Shown: one piece after another, positions 10,501 through 20,267 of the stretch
Position numbering within the stretch: position 1 is the first letter of the stretch
How the letters are laid out: every line of letters begins with the position of its first letter
Assembly: GCF_963678635.1 (NCBI RefSeq)
Contig: NW_026970970.1
Span: forward strand, 60,001-82,798
Direction: 5' to 3'
DNA: 22,798 nt
From: Symsagittifera roscoffensis
Taxonomy: Eukaryota > Xenacoelomorpha > Acoela > Convolutidae
Notes under the pieces: model-generated
Told to the model about the DNA's origin: nothing
The model's input: the letters and a program-made list of their open reading frames with translations, nothing else
Database searches by the model: none
Program-made: the position numbers and the translations under genes

Positions 10501-13500
10501 GGTCTTAGAACCACCTTAGATGAGCTTGCGCGACCCTTGGTTGAGCTGCAGGAGCGACTGATCGAAGCGGAAGACCCCTATTTTGAGCTGAAAAATGGGG
10601 GTCTCAGGGCTCTAAAACGCTTGTTTGAGCTTGAAGGAGTGCTCGCACAGCTCACTTTCAATTTTAGCGAAGTTAGATATGCTTGATGGTCAGCTGCATG
10701 AAAAAGATGGGAGCTGTGCGACCAGTGGTTCAAAAGTTATGACCCGAGCCGTAAACAAGCTCAAAATGAGGTCCAAAACTGACGAAGTTGCTTCAGTTGG
10801 CTTGAAAGTTAACAAAGCTTGCTCGTAGAGCTTCCGGGATAGGCCCATTCGCTTCCTCGTGAAAAATAGGTCTTAGAACCACCTTAGATGAGCTTGCGCG
10901 ACCCTTGGTTGAGCTGCAGGAGCGACTGATCGAAGCGGAAGACCCCTATTTTGAGCTGAAAAATGGGGGTCTCAGGGCTCTAAAACGCTTGTTTGAGCTT
11001 GAAGGAGTGCTCGCACAGCTCACTTTCAATTTTAGCGAAGTTAGATATGCTTGATGGTCAGCTGCATGAAAAAGATGGGAGCTGTGCGACCAGTGGTTCA
11101 AAAGTTATGACCCGAGCCGTAAACAAGCTCAAAATGAGGTCCAAAACTGACGAAGTTGCTTCAGTTGGCTTGAAAGTTAACAAAGCTTGCTCGTAGAGCT
11201 TCCGGGATAGGCCCATTCGCTTCCTCGTGAAAAATAGGTCTTAGAACCACCTTAGATGAGCTTGCGCGACCCTTGGTTGAGCTGCAGGAGCGACTGATCG
11301 AAGCGGAAGACCCCTATTTTGAGCTGAAAAATGGGGGTCTCAGGGCTCTAAAACGCTTGTTTGAGCTTAAAGGAGTGCTCGCACAGCTCACTTTCAATTT
11401 TAGCGAAGTTAGATATGCTTGATGGTCAGCTGCATGAAAAAGATGGGAGCTGTGCGACCAGTGGTTCAAAAGTTATGACCCGAGCCGTAAACAAGCTCAA
11501 AATGAGGTCCAAAACTGACGAAGTTGCTTCAGTTGGCTTGAAAGTTAACAAAGCTTGCTCGTAGAGCTTCCGGGATAGGCCCATTCGCTTCCTCGTGAAA
11601 AATAGGTCTTAGAACCACCTTAGATGAGCTTGCGCGACCCTTGGTTGAGCTGCAGGAGCGACTGATCGAAGCGGAAGACCCCTATTTTGAGCTGAAAAAT
11701 GGGGGTCTCAGGGCTCTAAAACGCTTGTTTGAGCTTGAAGGAGTGCTCGCACAGCTCACTTTCAATTTTAGCGAAGTTAGATATGCTTGATGGTCAGCTG
11801 CATGAAAAAGATGGGAGCTGTGCGACCAGTGGTTCAAAAGTTATGACCCGAGCCGTAAACAAGCTCAAAATGAGGTCCAAAACTGACGAAGTTGCTTCAG
11901 TTGGCTTGAAAGTTAACAAAGCTTGCTCGTAGAGCTTCCGGGATAAGCCCATTCGCTTCCTCGTGAAAAATAGGTCTTAGAACCACCTTAGATGAGCTTG
12001 CGCGACCCTTGGTTGAGCTGCAGGAGCGACTGATCGAAGCGGAAGACCCCTATTTTGAGCTGAAAAATGGGGGTCTCAGGGCTCTAAAACGCTTGTTTGA
12101 GCTTGAAGGAGTGCTCGCACAGCTCACTTTCAATTTTAGCGAAGTTAGATGTGCTTGATGGTCAGCTGCATGAAAAAGATGGGAGCTGTGCGACCAGTGG
12201 TTCAAAAGTTATGACCCGAGCCGTAAACAAGCTCAAAATGAGGTCCAAAACTGACGAAGTTGCTTCAGTTGGCTTGAAAGTTAACAAAGCTTGCTCGTAG
12301 AGCTTCCGGGATAGGCCCATTCGCTTCCTCGTGAAAAATAGGTCTTAGAACCACCTTAGATGAGCTTGCGCGACCCTTGGTTGAGCTGCAGGAGCGACTG
12401 ATCGAAGCGGAAGACCCCTATTTTGAGCTGAAAAATGGGGGTCTCAGGGCTCTAAAACGCTTGTTTGAGCTTGAAGGAGTGCTCGCACAGCTCACTTTCA
12501 ATTTTAGCGAAGTTAGATATGCTTGATGGTCAGCTGCATGAAAAAGATGGGAGCTGTGCGACCAGTGGTTCAAAAGTTATGACCCGAGCCGTAAACAAGC
12601 TCAAAATGAGGTCCAAAACTGACGAAGTTGCTTCAGTTGGCTTGAAAGTTAACAAAGCTTGCTCGTAGAGCTTCCGGGATAAGCCCATTCGCTTCCTCGT
12701 GAAAAATAGGTCTTAGAACCACCTTAGATGAGCTTGCGCGACCCTTGGTTGAGCTGCAGGAGCGACTGATCGAAGCGGAAGACCCCTATTTTGAGCTGAA
12801 AAATGGGGGTCTCAGGGCTCTAAAACGCTTGTTTGAGCTTGAAGGAGTGCTCGCACAGCTCACTTTCAATTTTAGCGAAGTTAGATATGCTTGATGGTCA
12901 GCTGCATGAAAAAGATGGGAGCTGTGCGACCAGTGGTTCAAAAGTTATGACCCGAGCCGTAAACAAGCTCAAAATGAGGTCCAAAACTGACGAAGTTGCT
13001 TCAGTTGGCTTGAAAGTTAACAAAGCTTGCTCGTAGAGCTTCCGGGATAGGCCCATTCGCTTCCTCGTGAAAAATAGGTCTTAGAACCACCTTAGATGAG
13101 CTTGCGCGACCCTTGGTTGAGCTGCAGGAGCGACTGATCGAAGCGGAAGACCCCTATTTTGAGCTGAAAAATGGGGGTCTCAGGGCTCTAAAACGCTTGT
13201 TTGAGCTTGAAGGAGTGCTCGCACAGCTCACTTTCAATTTTAGCGAAGTTAGATATGCTTGATGGTCAGCTGCATGAAAAAGATGGGAGCTGTGCGACCA
13301 GTGGTTCAAAAGTTATGACCCGAGCCGTAAACAAGCTCAAAATGAGGTCCAAAACTGACGAAGTTGCTTCAGTTGGCTTGAAAGTTAACAAAGCTTGCTC
13401 GTAGAGCTTCCGGGATAAGCCCATTCGCTTCCTCGTGAAAAATAGGTCTTAGAACCACCTTAGATGAGCTTGCGCGACCCTTGGTTGAGCTGCAGGAGCG

Positions 13501-15908
13501 ACTGATCGAAGCGGAAGACCCCTATTTTGAGCTGAAAAATGGGGGTCTCAGGGCTCTAAAACGCTTGTTTGAGCTTGAAGGAGTGCTCGCACAGCTCACT
13601 TTCAATTTTAGCGAAGTTAGATATGCTTGATGGTCAGCTGCATGAAAAAGATGGGAGCTGTGCGACCAGTGGTTCAAAAGTTATGACCCGAGCCGTAAAC
13701 AAGCTCAAAATGAGGTCCAAAACTGACGAAGTTGCTTCAGTTGGCTTGAAAGTTAACAAAGCTTGCTCGTAGAGCTTCCGGGATAAGCCCATTCGCTTCC
13801 TCGTGAAAAATAGGTCTTAGAACCACCTTAGATGAGCTTGCGCGACCCTTGGTTGAGCTGCAGGAGCGACTGATCGAAGCGGAAGACCCCTATTTTGAGC
13901 TGAAAAATGGGGGTCTCAGGGCTCTAAAACGCTTGTTTGAGCTTGAAGGAGTGCTCGCACAGCTCACTTTCAATTTTAGCGAAGTTAGATATGCTTGATG
14001 GTCAGCTGCATGAAAAAGATGGGAGCTGTGCGACCAGTGGTTCAAAAGTTATGACCCGAGCCGTAAACAAGCTCAAAATGAGGTCCAAAACTGACGAAGT
14101 TGCTTCAGTTGGCTTGAAAGTTAACAAAGCTTGCTCGTAGAGCTTCCGGGATAGGCCCATTCGCTTCCTCGTGAAAAATAGGTCTTAGAACCACCTTAGA
14201 TGAGCTTGCGCGACCCTTGGTTGAGCTGCAGGAGCGACTGATCGAAGCGGAAGACCCCTATTTTGAGCTGAAAAATGGGGGTCTCAGGGCTCTAAAACGC
14301 TTGTTTGAGCTTGAAGGAGTGCTCGCACAGCTCACTTTCAATTTTAGCGAAGTTAGATATGCTTTATGGTCAGCTGCATGAAAAAGATGGGAGCTGTGCG
14401 ACCAGTGGTTCAAAAGTTATGACCCGAGCCGTAAACAAGCTCAAAATGAGGTCCAAAACTGACGAAGTTGCTTCAGTTGGCTTGAAAGTTAACAAAGCTT
14501 GCTCGTAGAGCTTCCGGGATAGGCCCATTCGCTTCCTCGTGAAAAATAGGTCTTAGAACCACCTTAGATGAGCTTGCGCGACCCTTGGTTGAGCTGCAGG
14601 AGCGACTGATCGAAGCGGAAGACCCCTATTTTGAGCTGAAAAATGGGGGTCTCAGGGCTCTAAAACGCTTGTTTGAGCTTGAAGGAGTGCTCGCACAGCT
14701 CACTTTCAATTTTAGCGAAGTTAGATATGCTTTATGGTCAGCTGCATGAAAAAGATGGGAGCTGTGCGACCAGTGGTTCAAAAGTTATGACCCGAGCCGT
14801 AAACAAGCTCAAAATGAGGTCCAAAACTGACGAAGTTGCTTCAGTTGGCTTGAAAGTTAACAAAGCTTGCTCGTAGAGCTTCCGGGATAGGCCCATTCGC
14901 TTCCTCGTGAAAAATAGGTCTTAGAACCACCTTAGATGAGCTTGCGCGACCCTTGGTTGAGCTGCAGGAGCGACTGATCGAAGCGGAAGACCCCTATTTT
15001 GAGCTGAAAAATGGGGGTCTCAGGGCTCTAAAACGCTTGTTTGAGCTTGAAGGAGTGCTCGCACAGCTCACTTTCAATTTTAGCGAAGTTAGATATGCTT
15101 GATGGTCAGCTGCATGAAAAAGATGGGAGCTGTGCGACCAGTGGTTCAAAAGTTATGACCCGAGCCGTAAACAAGCTCAAAATGAGGTCCAAAACTGACG
15201 AAGTTGCTTCAGTTGGCTTGAAAGTTAACAAAGCTTGCTCGTAGAGCTTCCGGGATAGGCCCATTCGCTTCCTCGTGAAAAATAGGTCTTAGAACCACCT
15301 TAGATGAGCTTGCGCGACCCTTGGTTGAGCTGCAGGAGCGACTGATCGAAGCGGAAGACCCCTATTTTGAGCTGAAAAATGGGGGTCTCAGGGCTCTAAA
15401 ACGCTTGTTTGAGCTTGAAGGAGTGCTCGCACAGCTCACTTTCAATTTTAGCGAAGTTAGATATGCTTGATGGTCAGCTGCATGAAAAAGATGGGAGCTG
15501 TGCGACCAGTGGTTCAAAAGTTATGACCCGAGCCGTAAACAAGCTCAAAATGAGGTCCAAAACTGACGAAGTTGCTTCAGTTGGCTTGAAAGTTAACAAA
15601 GCTTGCTCGTAGAGCTTCCGGGATAGGCCCATTCGCTTCCTCGTGAAAAATAGGTCTTAGAACCACCTTAGATGAGCTTGCGCGACCCTTGGTTGAGCTG
15701 CAGGAGCGACTGATCGAAGCGGAAGACCCCTATTTTGAGCTGAAAAATGGGGGTCTCAGGGCTCTAAAACGCTTGTTTGAGCTTGAAGGAGTGCTCGCAC
15801 AGCTCACTTTCAATTTTAGCGAAGTTAGATATGCTTGATGGTCAGCTGCATGAAAAAGATGGGAGCTGTGCGACCAGTGGTTCAAAAGTTATGACCCGAG
15901 CCGTAAAC
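7524..15908 (+). repeat. sat2: 368-bp tandem satellite array, about 23 units
   Basis: A 368-bp unit repeats from about 7555 to 15908, preceded by a 32-bp piece (7524-7555) joined through an internal deletion at a short shared GAAAAA..GG word. Units are almost identical; the commonest change is GATAGG/GATAAG near the unit end. One unit is 369 bp (an extra C near 9105) and the next is 367 bp (an A lost near 9394). Two overlapping open frames of 64-67 codons recur in every unit. However, 368 is not a multiple of three, neither frame continues across units, and no start context, domain or splice pattern supports coding. A 13-bp hairpin (first unit 7628-7660) is the most prominent fold. A diverged 38-bp piece lies just downstream at 15961-15998. 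Confidence 0.96.
7628..7660 (+). other. 13-bp hairpin of the sat2 unit (first unit as reference)
   Basis: Arms AGACCCCTATTTT (7628-7640) and AAAATGGGGGTCT (7648-7660) pair at all 13 positions, one as G-T, around a 7-nt loop. It is repeated in every sat2 unit. In the 369-bp unit an extra C lengthens the C run of the left arm. Confidence 0.75.
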
Positions 15909-16120
15909 TCTGTAATTCGATTTTTCAGCTCGAAATTGCAGAAAAACAGCTGTTTAGGCATGAAGGAGTGCTCGCACAGCTAACTTTCAATTTTAGCGTA
16001 GAGAGCTCTGTGTGAGGGCTAGTTGGTGTAGAAAGCTCAGTCCAATCGGACCAGTGGTGTAAAAGTTATAGCGCTTTGGCTGAACTGCAATTTTGAGCTC
16101 AAAAAGTGACGAAGTTTAGA
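15909..16120 (+). repeat. Decayed sat2-like sequence at the right array edge
   Basis: The array breaks after CCGTAAAC at 15908. At 15961-15998, 38 bases match the sat2 stretch from TGAAGGAGTGCTCGC to TTTTAGCG with one change. Further on, GACCAGTGGTGTAAAAGTTAT (broken here as GACCAGTGG, TGTAAAAGTTAT) resembles sat2 GACCAGTGG, TTCAAAAGTTAT. This is a diverged older unit or the ancestral flank from which the array expanded. Confidence 0.7.
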
Positions 16121-16640
16121 AGAATGAAATTTCGGGCAACAAAAAATTGTTCAATTTTAATATAATTATAACCGCTGGAAAGCCCTTGAGCATAGCTTTC
16201 TAATGGTATATTACAATTTTTTTTACTAAAATTAGTTTAGGTTCCAGCTCGAGTTAAAAATTGACTTTTGCTATTTTTTCAAAAAAAAAAAAAAATTTCA
16301 CTTCAGTCTCTTGCATTTTTGGTCAACAAAAAATTGTGCGATTCACTTCGGGTAAAAAGCGTTGGAAAGTACATAGGCAGGGCTTTCCGGGCGTGTTTTC
16401 AAAAGTTATTTTGAGCAAAAATTGAGCAAATGGTGAGCATTTGAAAAAAAAAAAATTTTCCCCAGAAATACTCATTTAGGAGATTTCTGTGTATTATAGG
16501 GGGAGGGTAGTAGCGAGAATTTTCAAAAAAATTTTGAAAAATTTCAAAATTTTTGAAAATTTTTTTTTTACTTCCTAACCTCAAAAGCGTATCAGAAAGG
16601 CGTAATTTGATGAGACTTGACCACTGGTAAAGTATCATCG
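16121..16640. other. AT-rich spacer with homopolymer runs, no gene
   Basis: Dominated by A and T runs. Two partly similar blocks begin with CAACAAAAAATTGT (near 16137 and 16324) and each leads on to a GTTGGAAAG or GCTGGAAAG word, suggesting a decayed duplication. TTCAAAAGTTAT near 16398 again recalls sat2. The only long frame here is a low-complexity - strand reading and is not credible. Confidence 0.6.
16462..16482 (+). repeat. Right copy of the 21-bp direct repeat bracketing sat2
   Basis: CCAGAAATACTC followed by ATTTAGGAG; 20 of 21 bases match the copy at 7490-7510. Confidence 0.75.
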
Positions 16641-16890
16641 CTCGATTTCGCCTCAGTAAGGAGAACCATCCAAGGTTCGAAAAGAACGAAGGTCAGATAG
16701 TTTATAACTAGAAAGCAGAACCAAAACTGCCTTAAAGGCTTTGTGTAGTTGAGCAAAGTCTCTTCTCGAGAAGGCTAAGAAAAGCTTGAAAGTGAAGCAA
16801 TCAGTCGTTGAGCTGTTTGTGAAAAGAAGGATTGGCTTTAGCTAAGGTGCTTCTAAGTACTGCGCATAACTATGAACCGGTGTAAACCAA
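16641..16890. other. Spacer upstream of the 357-bp repeats, no gene recognised
   Basis: No rRNA, tRNA or coding signal found. The only notable element is a 12-bp perfect palindrome, CTTCTCGAGAAG, at 16762-16773. Confidence 0.55.
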
Positions 16891-17604
16891 ATCATGCTTG
16901 GTGGCTCTTGCATGAGACTGGACTTGGTGCCCCAGTCAAAGTAGCTTGCTTATAGGTATGGTTGGATATGGTTAGCCGTATCAGCACCAGAGGTGCAACA
17001 ACCGTGCTGTTTAACTAAGTGAGCTGTCGAGTTGAAGTCGTCTTGGTCTCAAAGAAACGTGCTTGGTGGCGCTTGCATAAGCCTGGACTTGGTGCCCCAG
17101 GAAAGACTTACTTATAGGTGTAGTTGGATATGGTTTACCGTATCAGTACCAATGGTGCACAACTATGCTGTTTAACTGAGTTAGTCAGAGGACGGCGTTT
17201 CCTAAGTCCTCTAGAGTCCAAGATTGCTTTAGCTCGTGAAGGTTCTAATCATGCTTGATGGCTCTTGCATGAGACTGAACTTGGTGCCCCAGTCAAAGTA
17301 GCTTGCTTATAGGTATGGTTGGATATGGTTAGCCGTATCAGCACCAGAGGTGCAACAACCGTGCTGTTTAACTAAGTGAGCTGTCGAGATGAAGTCGTCT
17401 TGGTCTCAAAGAAACGTGCTTGGTGGCGCTTGCATAAGCCTGGACTTGGTGCCCCAGGAAAGACTTACTTATAGGTGTAGTTGGATATGGTTTACCGTAT
17501 CAGTACCAATGGTGCACAACTATGCTGTTTAACTGAGTTAGTCAGAGGACGGCCTTTCCTAAGTCCTCTAGAGTCCAAGACTTCTTTAGCTCGTGAAGGT
17601 TTAA
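16891..17604 (+). repeat. Two 357-bp direct repeats upstream of 18S
   Basis: Copies at 16891-17247 and 17248-17604 differ at only a few bases. Each is itself a diverged dimer, with the second half starting about 165 bp in at GTGCTTGGTGGCGCTTGC. Every half carries the same series: the spacer hairpin (GACTGG or GCCTGG with CCAGTC or CCAGGA), a GATATGG/CCGTATC hairpin, and a short GCACC-AGA-GGTGC or GTACC-AAT-GGTGC hairpin. In many animals, duplicated spacer elements near the rRNA start act as RNA polymerase I promoters or enhancers. That role here is inferred from position only; no start site can be read. Confidence 0.85.
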
Positions 17605-17720
17605 AATGCTGATAGTAGTAGTTTGTGCGTGGGAAAGGTTGACCTTAGTGTGCCTTTCTGGAAAGGTAGCAGCTTGCAAATCAGGGTTCGGTTTGAAAAA
17701 GCTAGCTTCCGAAGTACTTT
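17605..17720 (+). other. Probable 5' external transcribed spacer next to 18S
   Basis: This is the sequence between the 357-bp repeats and the 18S 5' end. It is expected to be transcribed and removed if the 18S is active. It contains AATCAGGGTTCG at 17679-17690, a 12-base word also present in the 18S at 18090-18101, which may be chance. No promoter or processing site can be placed with confidence. Confidence 0.45.
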
Positions 17721-18860
17721 AAACTGATTGATCCTGTCAGTTGCCATATGCTTGTCTGAAAGACTAAGCCATGCATGTGTAAGTGAAACTTGCAAAAGTG
17801 AAACCGCGAATGGCTCATTAAATCAGTTACTATCTAAAAGTTGAGTTACCTGTCAGATGAATAACTGCGGTAACCCTGCAGCTAATGCATGCAGATTGCG
17901 TGACTCCGGTCGCGAACTTTTACAAGAATTCACCGAGCGACCTGCTAAGTACGGGCGCATACCGGATGAATCCAAAGTAACTGAAAGATCCCAGATGGCT
18001 TAGGCCGGGGGACGCAGCTTCCGAATTTCTGAGCTATCAACCTATGATGGTAGTGTAACGGACTACCATGGTTGTGACGGCTAACGGGGAATCAGGGTTC
18101 GATTCCGGAGAGGGAGCCTTAGAAACGGCTACCACATCCAAGGAAGGCAGCAGGCACGCAAATTACCCACTCTCCGCACGAGGAGGTAGTGACGAGAAAT
18201 AATGATATGAGCCTTAATGGTTTGTAATCAGAATGGAAAGGATGCAAAAGCTCCTTTGATGATCGAGTAGAGGGCAAGTCTGGTGCCAGCAGCCGCGGTA
18301 ATACCAGCCTCTACAAGCGTATGCAAAAGTTGCTGCGTTTAAAAAGCTCATAGTTGGATCTGTTTGAGTATAACGGTAACATGGTGGTTAGTTAACGCTT
18401 TCCACTCGTTACGCTCATCCTTCGCATCGAAGAAATACCTTGCACTTAAATGTGACGAGGTGTGGAAACGGTGTTTTCACTTTGAGAAAATTAGAGTGTT
18501 CAAAGCATCCTTTGGGATTGAATAATCAAGCATGGAATAATGGAGAATGACCCGCGTTTTACTGATGCCGGTGGCTAAAGTGCGGTAATGATTGAAAGGA
18601 ACAGCCGGGGGCATTTGTATTGCTACGTTAGAGGTGAAATTCTTGGATCGTGGCAAGACAAACTACTGCGAAAGCATTTGCCAAGAATGTTTTCATTAAT
18701 CAAGAACGAAAGTTAGAGTATTGAAGAGGATTAGATACCCTCGTAATTCTAACCATAAACTATACCAACTTACGATTTGTCAAAGTCTCTTCTGACTTGG
18801 CAAGAAATTAACCGGGAAACCAAAGTTTATTGGTTCCGGGGGAAGTATGGTTGCAAAATC

Positions 18861-18906
<46 letters not shown>

Positions 18907-19351
18907 GCGGCTTAATTTGACTCAACACGGGAAATCTCACCAGGTCCAGACATCTTAAGGATTGACAGATTGATGATCTTTCATGATTATATGGGCGGTG
19001 GTGCATGGCCGTTCTTAGTTAGTGGAGTGATCTGTCTGGTTAATTCCGATAACGAACGAGATCTTGATCATCTAAATAGTGCCATTCTCGTTAGAGTATT
19101 GGTTACTTCTTAGAGGTACTATGTGCAATTAAATAGCACAAGTGAAGTGAGGCTATAACAGGTCTGTGATGCCCTTAGATGTCCTGGACTGCACGCGCGC
19201 TACACTGGTGAATTTAAATTGAGGGATAACCTTGGCCTATATGGTCCGGGTAATCACCTAAAATTCATGAGCGTGAAGGGGATCGAATGTTGTAACTTGC
19301 ATTCGTGAACCAGGAATTCCTAGTACTCGGTAGTCAACAACTACTGGGGAT

Positions 19352-19391
<40 letters not shown>

Positions 19392-19477
19392 TGATTGGAT
19401 GTTTAAGCAAGAATTGCGGAAGCCCGTCGCTGAGACTTCGGTCCTGGCAATAGGTGGAAGCGGATCGAGCTTAATTG

Positions 19478-19515
<38 letters not shown>

Positions 19516-19537
19516 GGAACCTGCGGAAGGATCAGTG
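17721..19537 (+). rRNA. 18S small-subunit rRNA, complete
   Basis: RNA component of the small cytosolic ribosomal subunit. It runs about 1817 nt, close to the animal norm. Landmarks in order are: 5' end CTGATTGATCCTGTCAG; CCATGCATGTGTAAG; the 530 loop GTGCCAGCAGCCGCGGTAAT at 18283; GAGGTGAAATTCTTGG; GGAATTGACGGAAGGGCACC; GGTGGTGCATGGCCGT; TACACACCGCCCGTCGC; GTCGTAACAAGG; and 3' end CTGCGGAAGGATCA. The ends are set by analogy with other eukaryotes and may be off by a few bases. Several normally fixed positions differ. Helix 1 is CTGA/TCAG instead of CTGG/CCAG. The helix 18 base is GTAGAG/CTCTAC where TTGGAG/CTCCAA is usual. The last helix loop reads GGGGAACC where GGTGAACC is usual in eukaryotes. 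Because paired changes match, this looks like a working but fast-evolving gene, not a pseudogene. It is not followed by a recognisable 5.8S. Confidence 0.96.
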
Positions 19538-19640
19538 ACTAATGCCACTGTTTGAGCGAAGAGCCGGTCAGCTCATTAAATATGACCCGGTACGCAGTAG
19601 ATCTTTTTGGAGATTTTGCTGAAAGGTGGTGGTGCATAAT
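19538..19640 (+). other. Spacer after 18S (ITS1 position), no 5.8S
   Basis: Begins GTGACTAATGCC directly after the 18S 3' end. In a standard unit this would be ITS1 leading to 5.8S, but no 5.8S-like sequence (for example the GATGAAGAACGCAGC motif) occurs here or later in the window. Confidence 0.6.
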
Positions 19641-19964
19641 CAAGAAAGAGTCGGTGGTGCATGAGTGTAAGAGAGACGGTGGTGCATGAGACTGGGGATT
19701 GGCTCCCAGTCAAAGTAGCTTGCTCGGTGGTTGATGATAGCAAGAAAGAGTCGGTGGTGCATGAGAGTAAGAGAGACGGTGGTGCATGAGACTGGGGATT
19801 GGCTCCCAGTTAAAGTAGCTTGCTCGGTGGTTGATAATAGCAAGGAAGAGTCGGTGGTGCATGTGAGTAAGAGAGACGGTGGTGCATGAGACTGGGGATT
19901 GGCTCCCAGTTAAAGTAGCTTGCTCGGTGGTTGATAATAGCAAGGAAGAGTCGGTGGTGCATGA
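19641..19964 (+). repeat. Three 100-bp spacer repeats plus a partial fourth
   Basis: Units start at 19641, 19741 and 19841 with CAAGAAAGAG or CAAGGAAGAG, and a partial unit starts at 19941. Each holds two GGTGGTGCATG words and one hairpin of the family GACTGGGG - ATTGGC - TCCCAGTC (19690-19711, 19790-19811, 19890-19911). In the second and third copies the last C is T, which keeps the outer pair as G-U. Open frames on the - strand here are repeat artefacts. Confidence 0.9.
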
Positions 19965-19981
19965 TAGCATGATGTTCCTTC

Positions 19982-20131
19982 ATGGTTCATCTAAGAGTTG
20001 GTCTAGCTAAGGTTAGATTGGCTCAAGGTAGTCCTTAATGGATCACCTTAGATTCCCGAAAGATAATTCAAAGAGAGTTGACCTGATGCAAGTTAGGTTA
20101 ACTCAAGGTGATCCTTGTTGGTGATCCTTAG
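19982..20131 (+). repeat. Single diverged sat1 monomer in the post-18S spacer
   Basis: One sat1 unit, missing the first 14-bp subrepeat, differing from array units by scattered substitutions. Both hairpins are kept: A at 19997-20022 with changes that turn A-U into G-U, and B at 20077-20102. GGATCACC and both GGTGATCC words also remain. Its right junction with the spacer hairpin module matches the right edge of the large array at 6875-6942. Confidence 0.9.
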
Positions 20132-20267
20132 TATGATGGTGGTGCATTAGCAAGAAAAACGGTGGTGCATGATAGCTTGAGACTGGGGATGGGCTCCCAG
20201 TCAAAGTAGCTTGCTCGGTGTGGATGATAGCAAGTGAGAGTCAGTGGTGCATTATAGCAAGAGAGAA
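20132..20267 (+). repeat. Further copy of the spacer hairpin module
   Basis: Contains GGTGGTGCATGATAGC and the hairpin at 20181-20202 (GACTGGGG, loop ATGGGC, TCCCAGTC), then CAAAGTAGCTTGCTCGG and degenerate GGTGCATTATAGC words leading into the 28S-derived repeats. Confidence 0.75.

Noticed and set aside
7681-15983. Repeated 67-codon + strand open frames in every sat2 unit
   Set aside because: They repeat because the 368-bp unit repeats. The unit length is not a multiple of three, there is no recognisable domain, and no diverged copy is available to show codon-level constraint.
16399-16638. Minus-strand 79-codon frame
   Set aside because: It lies in AT-rich low-complexity spacer and its composition follows the A and T runs.
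16641-16890. A tRNA-like GGTTCGA word near 16673
   Set aside because: No cloverleaf, A box or acceptor stem can be built around it.
17601-17795. Minus-strand 64-codon frame over the 18S start
   Set aside because: It overlaps the 18S 5' end and is a chance reading.
19640-19970. Two minus-strand frames with repeated peptides after the 18S
   Set aside because: They are translations of the 100-bp spacer repeats.
19538-20267. A 5.8S rRNA gene in the normal ITS position
   Set aside because: I looked for the conserved 5.8S motifs and found none; the GGATCACC words belong to the sat1 monomer.
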